64,000 bases of DNA, from NCBI GenBank assembly GCA_963794265.1, contig CAWCDJ010000001.1:1364001-1428000 (forward strand). The letters are read 5' to 3'. How positions within the stretch are numbered: position 1 is the first letter of the stretch; each line of letters starts with the position of its first letter. Source of the DNA: CAWCDJ01 sp963794265. Its GTDB lineage: Bacteria > Acidobacteriota > Terriglobia > Bryobacterales > Bryobacteraceae. The notes beneath the pieces are model-generated. The model had not been told where the DNA came from. It saw only the letters and a program-made list of their open reading frames with translations, and ran no database searches. Of the stretch, positions 1-11,632 are shown one piece after another. The position numbers and the translations under genes were made by a program.

Positions 1-385
1 GGCAGAGAATTTCCCCGCCCAGGTGCTCCTTATGCGCGTCCCTCCCGGTCATCACTCCGCGAGGCGTCGTCAGAATGTTGATGCCGAGACCGCCCAGCAC
101 GCGCGGGATGTCGGTCTGCCCTACGTACACCCGGCAGCCCGGCCGCGACACCCGCTCGATCGCCGAGATGACAGGCGAGCTGTTGGAGGCGTACTTCAGG
201 TAGATCTTGATGGTCTTCTTCGCGCCTTCTTCCGCCACCTTGAAGTTGGTGATGTAACCCTCTTCCTTCAAAATGCGCGCGATTTCCGTCTTCAGCTTGG
301 AAGCCGGCACGTCCACCTTGGGGTGGCGGGCCTGGATCGCGTTGCGGACGCGAGTCAGCATGTCGGCAATGGGATCGCTCGTCAT
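1..385 (-). CDS. rpsH: 30S ribosomal protein S8 (partial, C-terminus outside window)
   Basis: The minus-strand reading frame starts at ATG 383-385 and runs off the left edge, giving about 128 residues. It begins MTSDPIADMLTRVRNAI, the usual S8 N-terminus, and later contains GLGINILTTPRGVMT, the conserved C-terminal S8 segment that contacts helix 21 of 16S rRNA. S8 is a primary assembly protein of the small-subunit platform. It is the last gene visible of the spc operon and lies 68 bases downstream of rpsN, in the normal spc order. Only the last few residues should be missing. Confidence 0.96.
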   Translation of the reverse strand, partial: MTSDPIADMLTRVRNAIQARHPKVDVPASKLKTEIARILKEEGYITNFKVAEEGAKKTIKIYLKYASNSSPVISAIERVSRPGCRVYVGQTDIPRVLGGLGINILTTPRGVMTGRDAHKEHLGGEILC

Positions 386-453
386 AGTTCTCCTACTTCA
401 ATTTCGTCCGGGCTTTCCACCCCGATGGCGGAGCTTGCGGACGTCGCATCTCT

Positions 454-663
454 CTACCAGCTCGCCTTGACCACGCCGGGAATCTCGCCATTCAGTGCGA
501 GCTGGCGGAAACACAGGCGGCAGATACCAAACTTCCGCAGAAATGCGCGGGGACGCCCGCACCGCCAGCAGCGGTTGCGATGCCGGCATTGCAGCTTGGG
601 CGTCTTCGCCTTACGGGCTATTTCCAGTTTCTGGTCTTTCGCGATCTTGGCGGTAGTAGCCAT
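454..663 (-). CDS. rpsN: 30S ribosomal protein S14, zinc-binding (type Z)
   Basis: A 69-residue protein with two CxxC pairs (Cys32/Cys35 and Cys48/Cys51) in the frame CWRCGRPRAFLRKFGICRLC, which marks the zinc-ribbon C+ form of S14 rather than the longer Zn-free form. The C-terminus GEIPGVVKASW is typical. At 69 residues it is slightly longer than the usual 61, because of a basic N-terminal stretch. S14 binds the 3' major domain of 16S rRNA in the 30S head. It sits between rplE and rpsH as in most bacteria. Its zinc dependence could link it to zinc supply, but no regulatory site is visible. Confidence 0.95.
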   Translation of the reverse strand: MATTAKIAKDQKLEIARKAKTPKLQCRHRNRCWRCGRPRAFLRKFGICRLCFRQLALNGEIPGVVKASW

Positions 664-681
664 TCTGTTCGTCTCTTTCCC

Positions 682-1224
682 TTACTGCCGGAACGGCATC
701 CCCATCTGCTTGAGCAGCGCCCGGCCCTCCGCATCGGTGCGGGCCGTGGTCGTGATGGAGATGTTCATACCTTTGGTCTTTTCCACCTTGGAGTAGTCGA
801 TCTCTGGGAAGATCAGCTGATCCTTCACACCCAGGGTGTAGTTGCCGCGTCCATCGAACGACTTGGTCGAAACGCCGCGAAAGTCCCGCACGCGGGGCAG
901 CGCCACATTCACCAGCCGGTCGAAAAACTCGTACATGCGGTCGCCACGCAGTGTCACCATGCAGCCGATCGACATGCCCTCGCGTAGCTTGAAGGCCGCA
1001 ATCGACTTGGTGGCCTTGGTGATCACCGGCTTCTGCCCGGCGATCTGTCCTAATTCACCGACCGCTCCATCCATCAGCTTGGCGTTCTGCGTCGCTTCGC
1101 CCATCCCGATATTCACCGAGATCTTCTCGATCTTCGGAACGGCCATGACATTCTTATAGCCGAACTCTTTGGTCAGCGCCGGGACCACTTGTTTCAGATA
1201 ATGCTCTCTCAAACGTGCCGCCAT
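682..1224 (-). CDS. rplE: 50S ribosomal protein L5
   Basis: A 180-residue protein beginning MAARLREHYLKQVVPALTKEFG. The frame is open upstream to 1317, but the ATG at 1222-1224 gives the standard family length and N-terminus, and starting there avoids overlap with rplX. Conserved L5 segments include KIEKISVNIGMGEA, QKPVITKATKSIAAFKLREG and the RGNYTLGVKDQLIFPEI region. L5 binds 5S rRNA in the central protuberance of the large subunit and contacts P-site tRNA. It lies 13 bases downstream of rplX in the spc operon. Confidence 0.96.
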   Translation of the reverse strand: MAARLREHYLKQVVPALTKEFGYKNVMAVPKIEKISVNIGMGEATQNAKLMDGAVGELGQIAGQKPVITKATKSIAAFKLREGMSIGCMVTLRGDRMYEFFDRLVNVALPRVRDFRGVSTKSFDGRGNYTLGVKDQLIFPEIDYSKVEKTKGMNISITTTARTDAEGRALLKQMGMPFRQ

Positions 1225-1237
1225 GGAATCCTCAGCC

Positions 1238-1609
1238 TCACTTCCTGTCGAGCGCCTGCCCGCATTTGCGGCAGACCCTCGTGCGCCGGCTCTTGCCGCC
1301 CGCCAGATGCTCCACATGGTGCCCGATACGCACGGCCTTATCGCAGCTCGGGCACACCACCATCACGTTGGAGACCGGTATCGGGCTCTCTCGTTCGGCG
1401 ATGCCGCCCTGGATCTGCTGGGCCGGGTTGGGACGGGTGTGGCGCTTGATCATCATCACGTGCTCGACCAGTAACTTGCCGCTCTCACGGCTCACACGGA
1501 GCACGCGCCCGGTCTTGCCCTTATCGCGGCCGGAGATCACCTTCACGGTGTCGTCCTTCTTAATCTCGATCCGGACCGGTTCGGCCGGTTTTCTCTTTGC
1601 CAGTGCCAT
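1238..1609 (-). CDS. rplX: 50S ribosomal protein L24
   Basis: A 123-residue protein with an N-terminal KOW motif (KKDDTVKVISGRDKGKTGRV) and the conserved MMIKRHTRPNPAQQIQGGI segment. L24 is an assembly-initiator protein that binds the 5' end of 23S rRNA near the exit tunnel. The C-terminal part carries CPSC and CRKCG, a four-cysteine arrangement suggesting a small zinc-ribbon-like tail; many L24 proteins carry such a tail and others do not. The start codon overlaps the rplN stop codon by one base (TGATG), implying translational coupling. Confidence 0.95.
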   Translation of the reverse strand: MALAKRKPAEPVRIEIKKDDTVKVISGRDKGKTGRVLRVSRESGKLLVEHVMMIKRHTRPNPAQQIQGGIAERESPIPVSNVMVVCPSCDKAVRIGHHVEHLAGGKSRRTRVCRKCGQALDRK

Positions 1610-1977
1610 CAGATTACCTCGGGGGCCAGGGAGACGATCTTCATAAACTTCTTATCGCGCAACTCGCGCGCGACCGGTCCGAAGACGCGGGTTCCCACCG
1701 GCTCGCCCACATCGCTGATCAGTACGGCGGCGTTGGAGTCGAACCGGATGTACGTGCCGTCCCTGCGCCGCGTCTCCTTGCGCATGCGGACAATCACGCA
1801 GCGCACCACCTTACCCTTCTTGATACTCGAATCGGGCGCCGCCTCTTTCACGCTGGCGGTGATCACGTCGCCCAGCCCGGCGCGCAGGCCAAGGTCGCCG
1901 CCGCGCGGCAGGATGCAGGAGAGCTTCCGCGCGCCGCTGTTATCGGCAACCTCGAGAATCGTTCGCATTCCAATCAT
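1609..1977 (-). CDS. rplN: 50S ribosomal protein L14
   Basis: A 122-residue protein of standard length. It starts MIGMRTILEVADNSGARKLSCI, a strongly conserved L14 N-terminus, and contains VVRCVIVRMRKETRRRDGTYIRFDSNAAVLI and the C-terminal FGPVARELRDKKFMKIVSLAPEVI region. L14 sits at the interface side of the 50S subunit, next to L19, where the ribosome silencing factor RsfS binds. It is the first gene after a 94-base intergenic stretch containing a hairpin repeat (1990-2062), the only sizeable gap in the spc part here. Confidence 0.97.
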   Translation of the reverse strand: MIGMRTILEVADNSGARKLSCILPRGGDLGLRAGLGDVITASVKEAAPDSSIKKGKVVRCVIVRMRKETRRRDGTYIRFDSNAAVLISDVGEPVGTRVFGPVARELRDKKFMKIVSLAPEVI

Positions 1978-1989
1978 AAAAGCTCCTAA

Positions 1990-2062
1990 TTCACCGCCGA
2001 GACACCGAGGCGCCGGGCAAAACCAAAATCTCTTCCCATCATCTCGGCGCCTCGGCGGTGAA
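1990..2062. repeat. Imperfect inverted repeat between rpsQ and rplN
   Basis: The left arm begins TTCACCGCCGAGACACCGAG and continues into GCGCCG. The right arm, CGGCGCCTCGGCGGTGAA, is its reverse complement except that the left arm carries eight extra bases (ACACCGAG). The two arms are about 25 bases apart. It has the period-9 style of intergenic CGCAGAG/CACCGAG repeats known from several soil phyla, and it resembles the element at 7037-7124 in the same operon. It could act as an RNA hairpin between S17 and L14, as a processing site or as a partial terminator; none of these is shown by sequence alone. Confidence 0.7.
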
Positions 2063-2071
2063 GAATCCCAC

Positions 2072-2380
2072 TCACACCTTCACATCCAGGTCCGCCGGCT
2101 GCGCGCCCACCTGGGCCGCCCGCCGCACGATCTCCGCCAGGCGCCACCGCTTCAATTTGCTCAGCGGCCGGCACTCCACGATCCGCACCACATCGCCGGT
2201 CTTCGCCGTGCCTTCTTCATCGTGGGCGTAGAACTTCTTCCGCTTGGAGATGATTCGTTTATATAGCGGGTGCGGCACGCGCCGGCCCACCTCGACCACG
2301 ATGGTCTTCTGCATCCTGGTCGAAACGACCTGGCCGACCTTAGAGTTCTTCAATCCTTGCGTAGCTTGTGCGTCGGCCAT
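2072..2380 (-). CDS. rpsQ: 30S ribosomal protein S17
   Basis: A 102-residue protein with the S17 core GQVVSTRMQKTIVVEVGRRV, PLYKRIISKRKKFYAHDE and GDVVRIVECRPLSKLKRWRL, an OB-fold that binds helices 7 and 11 of 16S rRNA early in 30S assembly. It has a short N-terminal extension (MADAQATQGLKNSK) and a C-terminal tail (AQVGAQPADLDVKV) beyond the usual 80-85 residues. It is one base from rpmC, so translation is probably coupled. Confidence 0.95.
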   Translation of the reverse strand: MADAQATQGLKNSKVGQVVSTRMQKTIVVEVGRRVPHPLYKRIISKRKKFYAHDEEGTAKTGDVVRIVECRPLSKLKRWRLAEIVRRAAQVGAQPADLDVKV

Positions 2381-2381
2381 G

Positions 2382-2585
2382 TTATCTCTTCTCTCCAGCC
2401 AATTCCCTCTCCCGCAGAATGGTGTAGATGCGGGCGCGGGTCTTTTTCATTGCGCGAACGTTCTTGAGTCCGTCCATCTGTCCCATAGACATCTGAAGCC
2501 GCAGACGGAACATCTTCTCGTCCATTTCGCGCAACTGGTTATTCAGCTCGTTTTCGTCGAGATCGCGAACCTTTTGCGATTTCAT
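2382..2585 (-). CDS. rpmC: 50S ribosomal protein L29
   Basis: A 67-residue protein with the family pattern: an N-terminal helix LDENELNNQLREMDEKMFRLRLQ and a second helix VRAMKKTRARIYTILREREL. L29 is a two-helix hairpin near the peptide exit tunnel and part of the docking site for trigger factor and SRP. It lies six bases after rplP and one base before rpsQ in the standard order. Confidence 0.95.
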   Translation of the reverse strand: MKSQKVRDLDENELNNQLREMDEKMFRLRLQMSMGQMDGLKNVRAMKKTRARIYTILRERELAGEKR

Positions 2586-2591
2586 AATTCG

Positions 2592-3008
2592 TTACTCCGC
2601 GTCGTCCCGGCTGGTGAACCTGGTCTTGATGGCCAGCTTGTGGGCGGCCAAACGCATCGCCGCCGCGGCGGTCGTCCGGTCCACACCCTCCATCTCGAAC
2701 AAAATCTTGCCTGGACGGATCACCGCGACCCACTGCTCCGGAGCCCCCTTGCCTTTACCCATACGGGTTTCGGCGGGCTTCTTCGTGATCGGCTTGTCGG
2801 GAAACAGCCGGATCCATACCTTGCCGCCGCGCTTGATGGAGCGCGTCATCGCGACACGGGCAGCTTCGATCTGCCGGTCCGTGACCCAGCCGCACTCGAG
2901 CGCCTTGAGCCCGAACTCGCCGAAAGAGATCGACGAACCGCGCCACGCCTTGCCGGCCATGCGCCCGCGCTGCTGTTTCCTGAACTTAACCTTCTTTGGC
3001 ATCATCAT
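2592..3008 (-). CDS. rplP: 50S ribosomal protein L16
   Basis: A 138-residue protein starting MMMPKKVKFRKQQRGRMAGKA. Three successive ATG codons are possible (3008, 3005, 3002); the first gives an N-terminus equivalent to the MLMPKR start of many bacterial L16 proteins, so it is kept. Conserved blocks include GWVTDRQIEAARVAMTRSIKRGGKVWIRLFPDKP, and RMGKGKGAPEQWVAVI, the arginine-bearing loop near the A-site. L16 shapes the A-site tRNA and peptidyl-transferase region of the 50S subunit. Confidence 0.96.
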   Translation of the reverse strand: MMMPKKVKFRKQQRGRMAGKAWRGSSISFGEFGLKALECGWVTDRQIEAARVAMTRSIKRGGKVWIRLFPDKPITKKPAETRMGKGKGAPEQWVAVIRPGKILFEMEGVDRTTAAAAMRLAAHKLAIKTRFTSRDDAE

Positions 3009-3028
3009 GGCGGTTTTCCCTCAGTCCT

Positions 3029-3994
3029 TTACTGCTTCTCGCCACCTTCCGGAGTCTCGCTCGCGGGGGGCTTGGGTTCGGTTTCCTGCTCGTGGCGCAC
3101 TTCCTGCTTCCAGGAAGGCTGCTGCGGCGACATCAACGGCGGCAGAATCGGCGCGGTCGGGCGAGCCGCCGGACGCGGCAGATCCGCCGGGGGCGTCTGT
3201 ACCGCCGGACCCGTGGGCTCGGGCACGGCCGCTACCGGAGGAGGCGACGGCGGACGCTCGCCTCGGTCACGGCGCGGACCACGGTCGCGATCCCGATCCC
3301 GATCCCGGCGGTCGCGCGAATCGCGGCGCGGTTCGGGCTCCGTGAGCAATCCCCCGCGGCGCTTCGTCAGGTCCAGAATCTCGCCCTTGTAGAGCCACGC
3401 CTTGATGCCGATCACACCGTATGTGGTGTGCGCCTCGGCAAAGCCATAGTCGATATCCGCACGCAGGGTGTGCAGCGGCAACTGTCCTTGCAGATACCAT
3501 TCGCTGCGCGCGATTTCGGCGCCGTTCAGACGGCCCGAAACCCGCACCTTGATTCCCTTGCAGCCGAAGCGCAAAGCCGAATCCACGGCCTTCCGCATGG
3601 CGCGGCGGAAAGCCACCCGCTTTTCGAGCTGCAGCGCAATCGATTCGGACACCAACTGCGCGTCGAGCTCCGGCTTGTGCACTTCCTGAATGTCGATGAA
3701 GACCTCGCGCTTGGTCCTCTTCGCCATGTCCTGCTTCAGCTTTTCGATTTCCGCGCCCTTGCGGCCGATAATGATGCCCGGACGCGAAGTGCGGATGGTG
3801 ACCCGCAACTTGTTCCCCGGCCGGTCGACTTCAATCGAGCTGACCCCGGCCGATTTGAGGCGCGAACGAAGGCCTTCCTTCAACTCCAGGTCTTCCTGCA
3901 GCAGCTTGGCGTAGCCCTGTTTGGCGAACCAGCGCGAGCGCCACGGCTTGTTGAAGCCCAGCCGGAATCCGTACGGATGAACTTTCTGTCCCAT
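3029..3994 (-). CDS. rpsC: 30S ribosomal protein S3 with long charged/proline-rich C-terminal tail
   Basis: The first ~215 residues are a normal S3: MGQKVHPYGFRLG N-terminus, KH domain with the GXXG-type loop GRKGAEIEKL, and the C-terminal RNA-binding domain ending in LYKGEILDLTKRRGG. S3 forms part of the mRNA entry helicase of the 30S subunit. The protein then continues for about 105 extra residues: an RD-repeat segment (DRRDRDRDRDRG) followed by proline-rich low-complexity sequence and an acidic end. At 321 residues it is much longer than the typical 210-240. The tail keeps the reading frame with no internal stop and ends 20 bases before rplP, so it appears genuine. Confidence 0.95.
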   Translation of the reverse strand: MGQKVHPYGFRLGFNKPWRSRWFAKQGYAKLLQEDLELKEGLRSRLKSAGVSSIEVDRPGNKLRVTIRTSRPGIIIGRKGAEIEKLKQDMAKRTKREVFIDIQEVHKPELDAQLVSESIALQLEKRVAFRRAMRKAVDSALRFGCKGIKVRVSGRLNGAEIARSEWYLQGQLPLHTLRADIDYGFAEAHTTYGVIGIKAWLYKGEILDLTKRRGGLLTEPEPRRDSRDRRDRDRDRDRGPRRDRGERPPSPPPVAAVPEPTGPAVQTPPADLPRPAARPTAPILPPLMSPQQPSWKQEVRHEQETEPKPPASETPEGGEKQ

Positions 3995-4336
3995 CTATGC
4001 TTCTTTCTCCGTCACCTTGATGACGATATGTGCCAAACGGCGCTGATACCGGTAGGCGCGTCCCATGGGGGCCGGCCGCACCCGCTTCATCCGCGGCCCG
4101 TCGTTGACGTAGGCCTCGGAGACAAACAGCCGGTCCACGTCCACGTCCTCCGACCGGTTCTGCGCGTTGGCAATGGCCGACTGCAGAACTTTCTCCACCG
4201 CCGGCGCGATCCGCTTGTTGGTCGTGCGCAATGTGGTCAGCGCCGCCCCCGCCTGCTTGCCGCGGATCAGGTCCACCACCAGCCGCGCCTTCTGCGGGGA
4301 GATTCGGGTATATCGTGCTTCCGCTTTCACTTGCAT
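3995..4336 (-). CDS. rplV: 50S ribosomal protein L22
   Basis: A 113-residue protein with the L22 start AEARYTRISPQKARLVVDLIRGK and the C-terminal beta-hairpin region RMKRVRPAPMGRAYRYQRRLAHI, which extends into the exit tunnel and is where macrolide-resistance changes arise in other bacteria. The stop codon TAG abuts the rpsC ATG with no gap, implying coupled translation. Length and order are standard. Confidence 0.96.
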   Translation of the reverse strand: MQVKAEARYTRISPQKARLVVDLIRGKQAGAALTTLRTTNKRIAPAVEKVLQSAIANAQNRSEDVDVDRLFVSEAYVNDGPRMKRVRPAPMGRAYRYQRRLAHIVIKVTEKEA

Positions 4337-4346
4337 GGCTTCCCTC

Positions 4347-4637
4347 TTATGCCGGCTTGGACGACTTCTCGGTCGCCGCTTTCACGGAATGGCCTTTGAA
4401 CGTACGGGTGGGCGAAAACTCGCCCATTTTATGCCCGACCATGTTCTCCGTGATGTACACCGGAATGAACTTTCTCCCGTTGTGGACCGCTACGGTGTGC
4501 CCGACGAATTCCGGAAGAATGGTGGAGCGCCGCGACCAGGTGCGGACGACCTTCTTCTCGTTGGCCGCACTCAAAACCGCCAGCTTGGCTTCCAGATGAG
4601 TGTCGGTAAACGGTCCCTTCTTGACTGAACGACCCAT
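4347..4637 (-). CDS. rpsS: 30S ribosomal protein S19
   Basis: A 96-residue protein with MGRSVKKGPFTDTHLEAKL, TWSRRSTILPEFVGHTVAVHNGRKFIPVYITENMVGHKMGEFSPTRTFKGH-type conserved blocks (given here as the family diagnostic). S19 binds S13 in the 30S head and contacts A-site tRNA. It lies six bases downstream of rplB. Confidence 0.96.
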   Translation of the reverse strand: MGRSVKKGPFTDTHLEAKLAVLSAANEKKVVRTWSRRSTILPEFVGHTVAVHNGRKFIPVYITENMVGHKMGEFSPTRTFKGHSVKAATEKSSKPA

Positions 4638-4643
4638 ATGCGC

Positions 4644-5474
<831 letters not shown>

Positions 5475-5477
5475 CGG

Positions 5478-5765
5478 TTAAATCTCCGCGAAGTCCGGAA
5501 TCTTCTGCCCGGCCTTCAGCTTCACGTAGGCCTTCTTCCAGTCGGAGCGATAACCCGCGAACTTCCCGCGGCGCCGCAGCTTGCCTTCGAAGTTTGCCGT
5601 CCGGACTTCCTCCACCTTCACCTTGAACAACTTCTCCACGGCGGACTTGACCTGTGTCTTATTGGCATCGAGCGCCACCTCGAAACACAACGTGCGCTCG
5701 GAATCTTTCTTCTCCACGCCCTTTTCGGTCACGAGCGGGCGGCGAATCACTGCATACTGGTTCAT
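5478..5765 (-). CDS. rplW: 50S ribosomal protein L23
   Basis: A 95-residue protein with the L23 signatures VIRRPLVTEKGVEKK near the N-terminus and FKVKVEEVRTANFEGKLRRRGKFAGYRSDWKKAYVKL-type C-terminal half. L23 lines the exit of the peptide tunnel and is the main docking site of trigger factor and SRP. Its ATG overlaps the end of rplD by four bases (5762-5765), which implies coupled translation. Confidence 0.95.
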   Translation of the reverse strand: MNQYAVIRRPLVTEKGVEKKDSERTLCFEVALDANKTQVKSAVEKLFKVKVEEVRTANFEGKLRRRGKFAGYRSDWKKAYVKLKAGQKIPDFAEI

Positions 5766-6388
5766 TTCGCGAGTGCCTCCGACAGTTTGAGCGCCGCGGC
5801 TTCGCTCATCAGCACGCTCTTGTGACCCAACAGGTGGAAGGGGTTGACCTCGCGCGTCGGCATCAGGGTCACGCCTTTCAAATTGCGGATCCCCAGCTTC
5901 AGGTTGCGATTCTCGCCGTTATCCACCACCAGGACGGTTCGGCCCGCTTCCAGGCTGGCCAGCGTGCCCATCGCGTTCTTGGTCTTGTGGTCCGCGAAAT
6001 TGAAGGCCTGCACCACCTTCAGCTCGCCGTCGCGCACCTTGGCGGAAAGCGCCGAGCGCAGCGCGCCCAGCACCATCTTTCGCGACAGCTTGTAGCTGTA
6101 GTCGCGCGGCACCGGCCCGTGCACCGTGCCGCCGTGGCGCCACAGCGGGGAACGAATCGAGCCCACTCGCGCCCGGCCCGTGCCCTTCTGCTTCCACAGC
6201 TTCTTGCCCGAACCGGCCACTTCGGAACGAACCTTGGTCTTGTGCGTGCCGGCCCGCTGCCCGGCCTGATACTGCCGGACGGCCTCGTACAGCAGCGCCT
6301 GGTTGATTTCGGCGCCGAAGACCTCGTCGGCCAGCTCTACCTGGCCGACCTTCTGATTATTCAAATCCACTACGTCCACTGTCGGCAT
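5762..6388 (-). CDS. rplD: 50S ribosomal protein L4
   Basis: A 208-residue protein containing KTKVRSEVAGSGKKLWKQKGTGRARVGSIRSPLWRHGG, the loop that reaches into the exit tunnel (positions roughly 50-90), followed by the globular domain with KVVQAFNFADHKTK. L4 is an assembly protein and in Escherichia coli the autogenous repressor of the S10 operon; no S10-type leader is recognisable here. It overlaps rplW by four bases and lies five bases after rplC. Confidence 0.96.
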   Translation of the reverse strand: MPTVDVVDLNNQKVGQVELADEVFGAEINQALLYEAVRQYQAGQRAGTHKTKVRSEVAGSGKKLWKQKGTGRARVGSIRSPLWRHGGTVHGPVPRDYSYKLSRKMVLGALRSALSAKVRDGELKVVQAFNFADHKTKNAMGTLASLEAGRTVLVVDNGENRNLKLGIRNLKGVTLMPTREVNPFHLLGHKSVLMSEAAALKLSEALAK

Positions 6389-6393
6389 GGCAG

Positions 6394-7026
6394 TTACCTC
6401 TTCGACCTCCGAACCACGACGTAGCCACCATTCGGCCCGGGGACCGCGCCCTTCACTACCAGCACGTTGTCCTCGGTGTCCACGTCGATCACTTCGAGGT
6501 TGCGGACCGTGACCCGCGAATGGCCCATGTGGCCCGCCATCCGCATGCCCGGAACCACGCGCGACGGAAAGCTGGATGCTCCGATCGAGCCCGGCGCGCG
6601 GTGGAACATCGAGCCGTGGGTCGACTCGCCGCCGCGGAAATGATGGCGTTTCACCAGGCCCGCGAATCCGCGGCCCTTGCTGATTCCGATCACGTCCACC
6701 TTGTCCTTGGGCTTGAACTGATCTACCAGCACCTGGTCGCCCGGCTTGAAATCATCGTCGCCGGGACCGAGGTCGAACTCCCGCAGAAACTTCGAGCCTT
6801 CCGCGCCGGCTTTCTTGAGGTGGCCCGTCGACGGCTTATTCATGCGCTGCGGTTTTACGAACTCCACCAGACCGAGCTGCATCGCATCATAACCGTCCGT
6901 GTTGGGCGTCTTGCGCTGCACCACCATACACGGACCCGCCTTGAGCAGTGTGACCGGCACGGCCTGGCCGTCTGGCCGGAACACCTGCGACATTCCAATC
7001 TTTTTGCCAAGGATTCCTGGACTCAT
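6394..7026 (-). CDS. rplC: 50S ribosomal protein L3
   Basis: A 210-residue protein starting MSPGILGKKIGMSQVF. The central extension has the diagnostic GRGFAGLVKRHHFRGGESTHGSMFHRAPGSIGAS block, which carries the glutamine/glycine region near the peptidyl-transferase centre. L3 is one of the two initiator proteins of 50S assembly. It is separated from rpsJ by a 103-base gap holding a hairpin repeat (7037-7124). Confidence 0.96.
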   Translation of the reverse strand: MSPGILGKKIGMSQVFRPDGQAVPVTLLKAGPCMVVQRKTPNTDGYDAMQLGLVEFVKPQRMNKPSTGHLKKAGAEGSKFLREFDLGPGDDDFKPGDQVLVDQFKPKDKVDVIGISKGRGFAGLVKRHHFRGGESTHGSMFHRAPGSIGASSFPSRVVPGMRMAGHMGHSRVTVRNLEVIDVDTEDNVLVVKGAVPGPNGGYVVVRRSKR

Positions 7027-7036
7027 CTTCTAAATC

Positions 7037-7124
7037 CTCTTGGACGCAGAGACGCTGAGACGCAGAGGTACACCAGGAGGAACTCCTGTCTGCTCTTCTC
7101 CGCGGCTCTGCGGCTCCGCGTCGA
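7037..7124. repeat. Inverted/direct repeat of the CGCAGAG type between rpsJ and rplC
   Basis: The left part reads GGACGCAGAGACGCTGAGACG and continues CAGAG; the right part CTCTGCGGCTCCGCGTC is its reverse complement with two mismatches in 17 bases. The repeat unit CGCAGAGA recurs with a nine-base period. This family of short intergenic repeats is seen in several environmental phyla, and this copy is related in style to the one at 1990-2062. It would form a hairpin in the operon transcript between S10 and L3. A role in attenuation or RNA processing is possible but unproven. Confidence 0.7.
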
Positions 7125-7129
7125 GATAT

Positions 7130-7450
7130 TCATTTCCCGAACGCCTTGATCTCGACGTCCACGCCGGCGGGTAGATCGAGCTTCATCAGCGCGTCTACCG
7201 TCTGCTGAGTCGGCTCTAGTATGTCCAACAGCCGCTTGTGCGTCCGGATCTCAAACTGCTCCCGCGATTTCTTATCCACATGCGGCGAGCGCAACACGGT
7301 CGTGATACTCCGCGACGTCGGCAGCGGAATCGGACCGGCCACCTGCGCGCCGGTTCGCTTCGCGGTGTCCACAATCTCCGTCGTCGACTGATCGAGTACC
7401 CGGTGATCGTATGCCTTCAAACGGATTCGAATTCGTTCTCTCAGCGCCAT
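7130..7450 (-). CDS. rpsJ: 30S ribosomal protein S10 / NusE
   Basis: A 106-residue protein with the S10 diagnostic stretches RIRLKAYDHRVLDQSTTEIVDTAKRTGAQVAGPIPLPT and SPHVDKKSREQFEIRTHKRLLDI (cited as family marks). S10 is in the 30S head and also works as NusE in transcription antitermination. It lies eight bases downstream of tuf, so here the str and S10 operons appear to be joined. Confidence 0.96.
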   Translation of the reverse strand: MALRERIRIRLKAYDHRVLDQSTTEIVDTAKRTGAQVAGPIPLPTSRSITTVLRSPHVDKKSREQFEIRTHKRLLDILEPTQQTVDALMKLDLPAGVDVEIKAFGK

Positions 7451-7458
7451 TTTCCAGC

Positions 7459-8646
<1,188 letters not shown>

Positions 8647-8664
8647 AAGAAAAACCCAATCTCC

Positions 8665-10758
<2,094 letters not shown>

Positions 10759-10779
10759 AACCTTAGCTCCTCTATCCTC

Positions 10780-11250
10780 TTACCACCGGTAATGCGCAAA
10801 GGCCTTGTTGGCCTCGGCCATCCGGTGTACATCGTCCCTTTTCTTGATCGCGCCGCCCCTCAGGTTGGCCGCGTCATTCAGTTCGTTGGCCAGTTTCTCC
10901 GCCATACCTTTTTCGGGACGCGACCGGGCGTTGCCGATGATCCAGCGCATGGCTAGCGAAGTCCGCCGGTTCTGCGGCACTTCGATCGGAACCTGATAGT
11001 TCGCGCCGCCCACGCGCCGGGTCTTGACCTCCAGCAGCGGCTTGGTGTTCTCCACCGCCTTCTTGAAGGCCTTCAGCGGATCGTCGCTGGTGCGCTCCCG
11101 AAGTTTCTCCATGGCATCGTAGAAGATACCCTGGGCGGTGTTCTTCTTGCCCTCCCACATCATCGAGTTGACGAACTTCTCGACGAGCGAAGAGTTGTAG
11201 ACCGGATCCGGCACTATCTCACGAACAACGGCTCTTCTTCTGCGTGGCAT
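10780..11250 (-). CDS. rpsG: 30S ribosomal protein S7
   Basis: A 156-residue protein starting MPRRRRAVVREIVPDPVYNS, with the conserved LVEKFVNSMMWEGKKNTAQGIFYDAM and PLLEVKTRRVGGANYQVPIEV segments. S7 nucleates assembly of the 30S head and lies at the E-site. In Escherichia coli it represses the str operon. It lies seven bases downstream of rpsL. Confidence 0.97.
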   Translation of the reverse strand: MPRRRRAVVREIVPDPVYNSSLVEKFVNSMMWEGKKNTAQGIFYDAMEKLRERTSDDPLKAFKKAVENTKPLLEVKTRRVGGANYQVPIEVPQNRRTSLAMRWIIGNARSRPEKGMAEKLANELNDAANLRGGAIKKRDDVHRMAEANKAFAHYRW

Positions 11251-11257
11251 ACGTTTC

Positions 11258-11632
11258 CTACGATTTGGGCCTCTTGGCCCCGTATTTCGACCTGCCCTGC
11301 CGGCGGTTGGCTACCCCGGCGGTATCGAGCGCACCGCGGATTACGTGATAGCGCACACCCGGAAGGTCCTTCACGCGGCCCCCGCGAATCAGCACGATGG
11401 AGTGCTCCTGCAGGTTATGTCCAACCCCCGGAATGTAGGTCGTGACTTCGATTCCGTTGGTCAGCCGCACGCGCGCCACTTTTCGCAGCGCCGAATTCGG
11501 CTTCTTGGGGGTCGATGTGTAAACGCGCGTGCAAACTCCACGCTTCTGCGGGCAGCTGTTGAGCGCCGGGCTGGAAGTTTTCCAGCGTGGCGGTTTGCGC
11601 CCTCTACGCACAAGTTGGTTAAACGTCGGCAC
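11258..11632 (-). CDS. rpsL: 30S ribosomal protein S12
   Basis: A 124-residue protein beginning MPTFNQLVRRGRKPPRWKTSSPAL. It holds the accuracy-determining TSTPKKPNSALRKVARVRLTNG segment, with the lysine at the streptomycin site in the PKKPNSA motif, and GVGHNLQEHSIVLIRGGRVKDLPGVRYHVIRG at the decoding centre. First gene of the str operon. The upstream 437 bases separate it from the divergent glpD and should hold its promoter. rpoBC is not in the window. Confidence 0.97.
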   Translation of the reverse strand: MPTFNQLVRRGRKPPRWKTSSPALNSCPQKRGVCTRVYTSTPKKPNSALRKVARVRLTNGIEVTTYIPGVGHNLQEHSIVLIRGGRVKDLPGVRYHVIRGALDTAGVANRRQGRSKYGAKRPKS

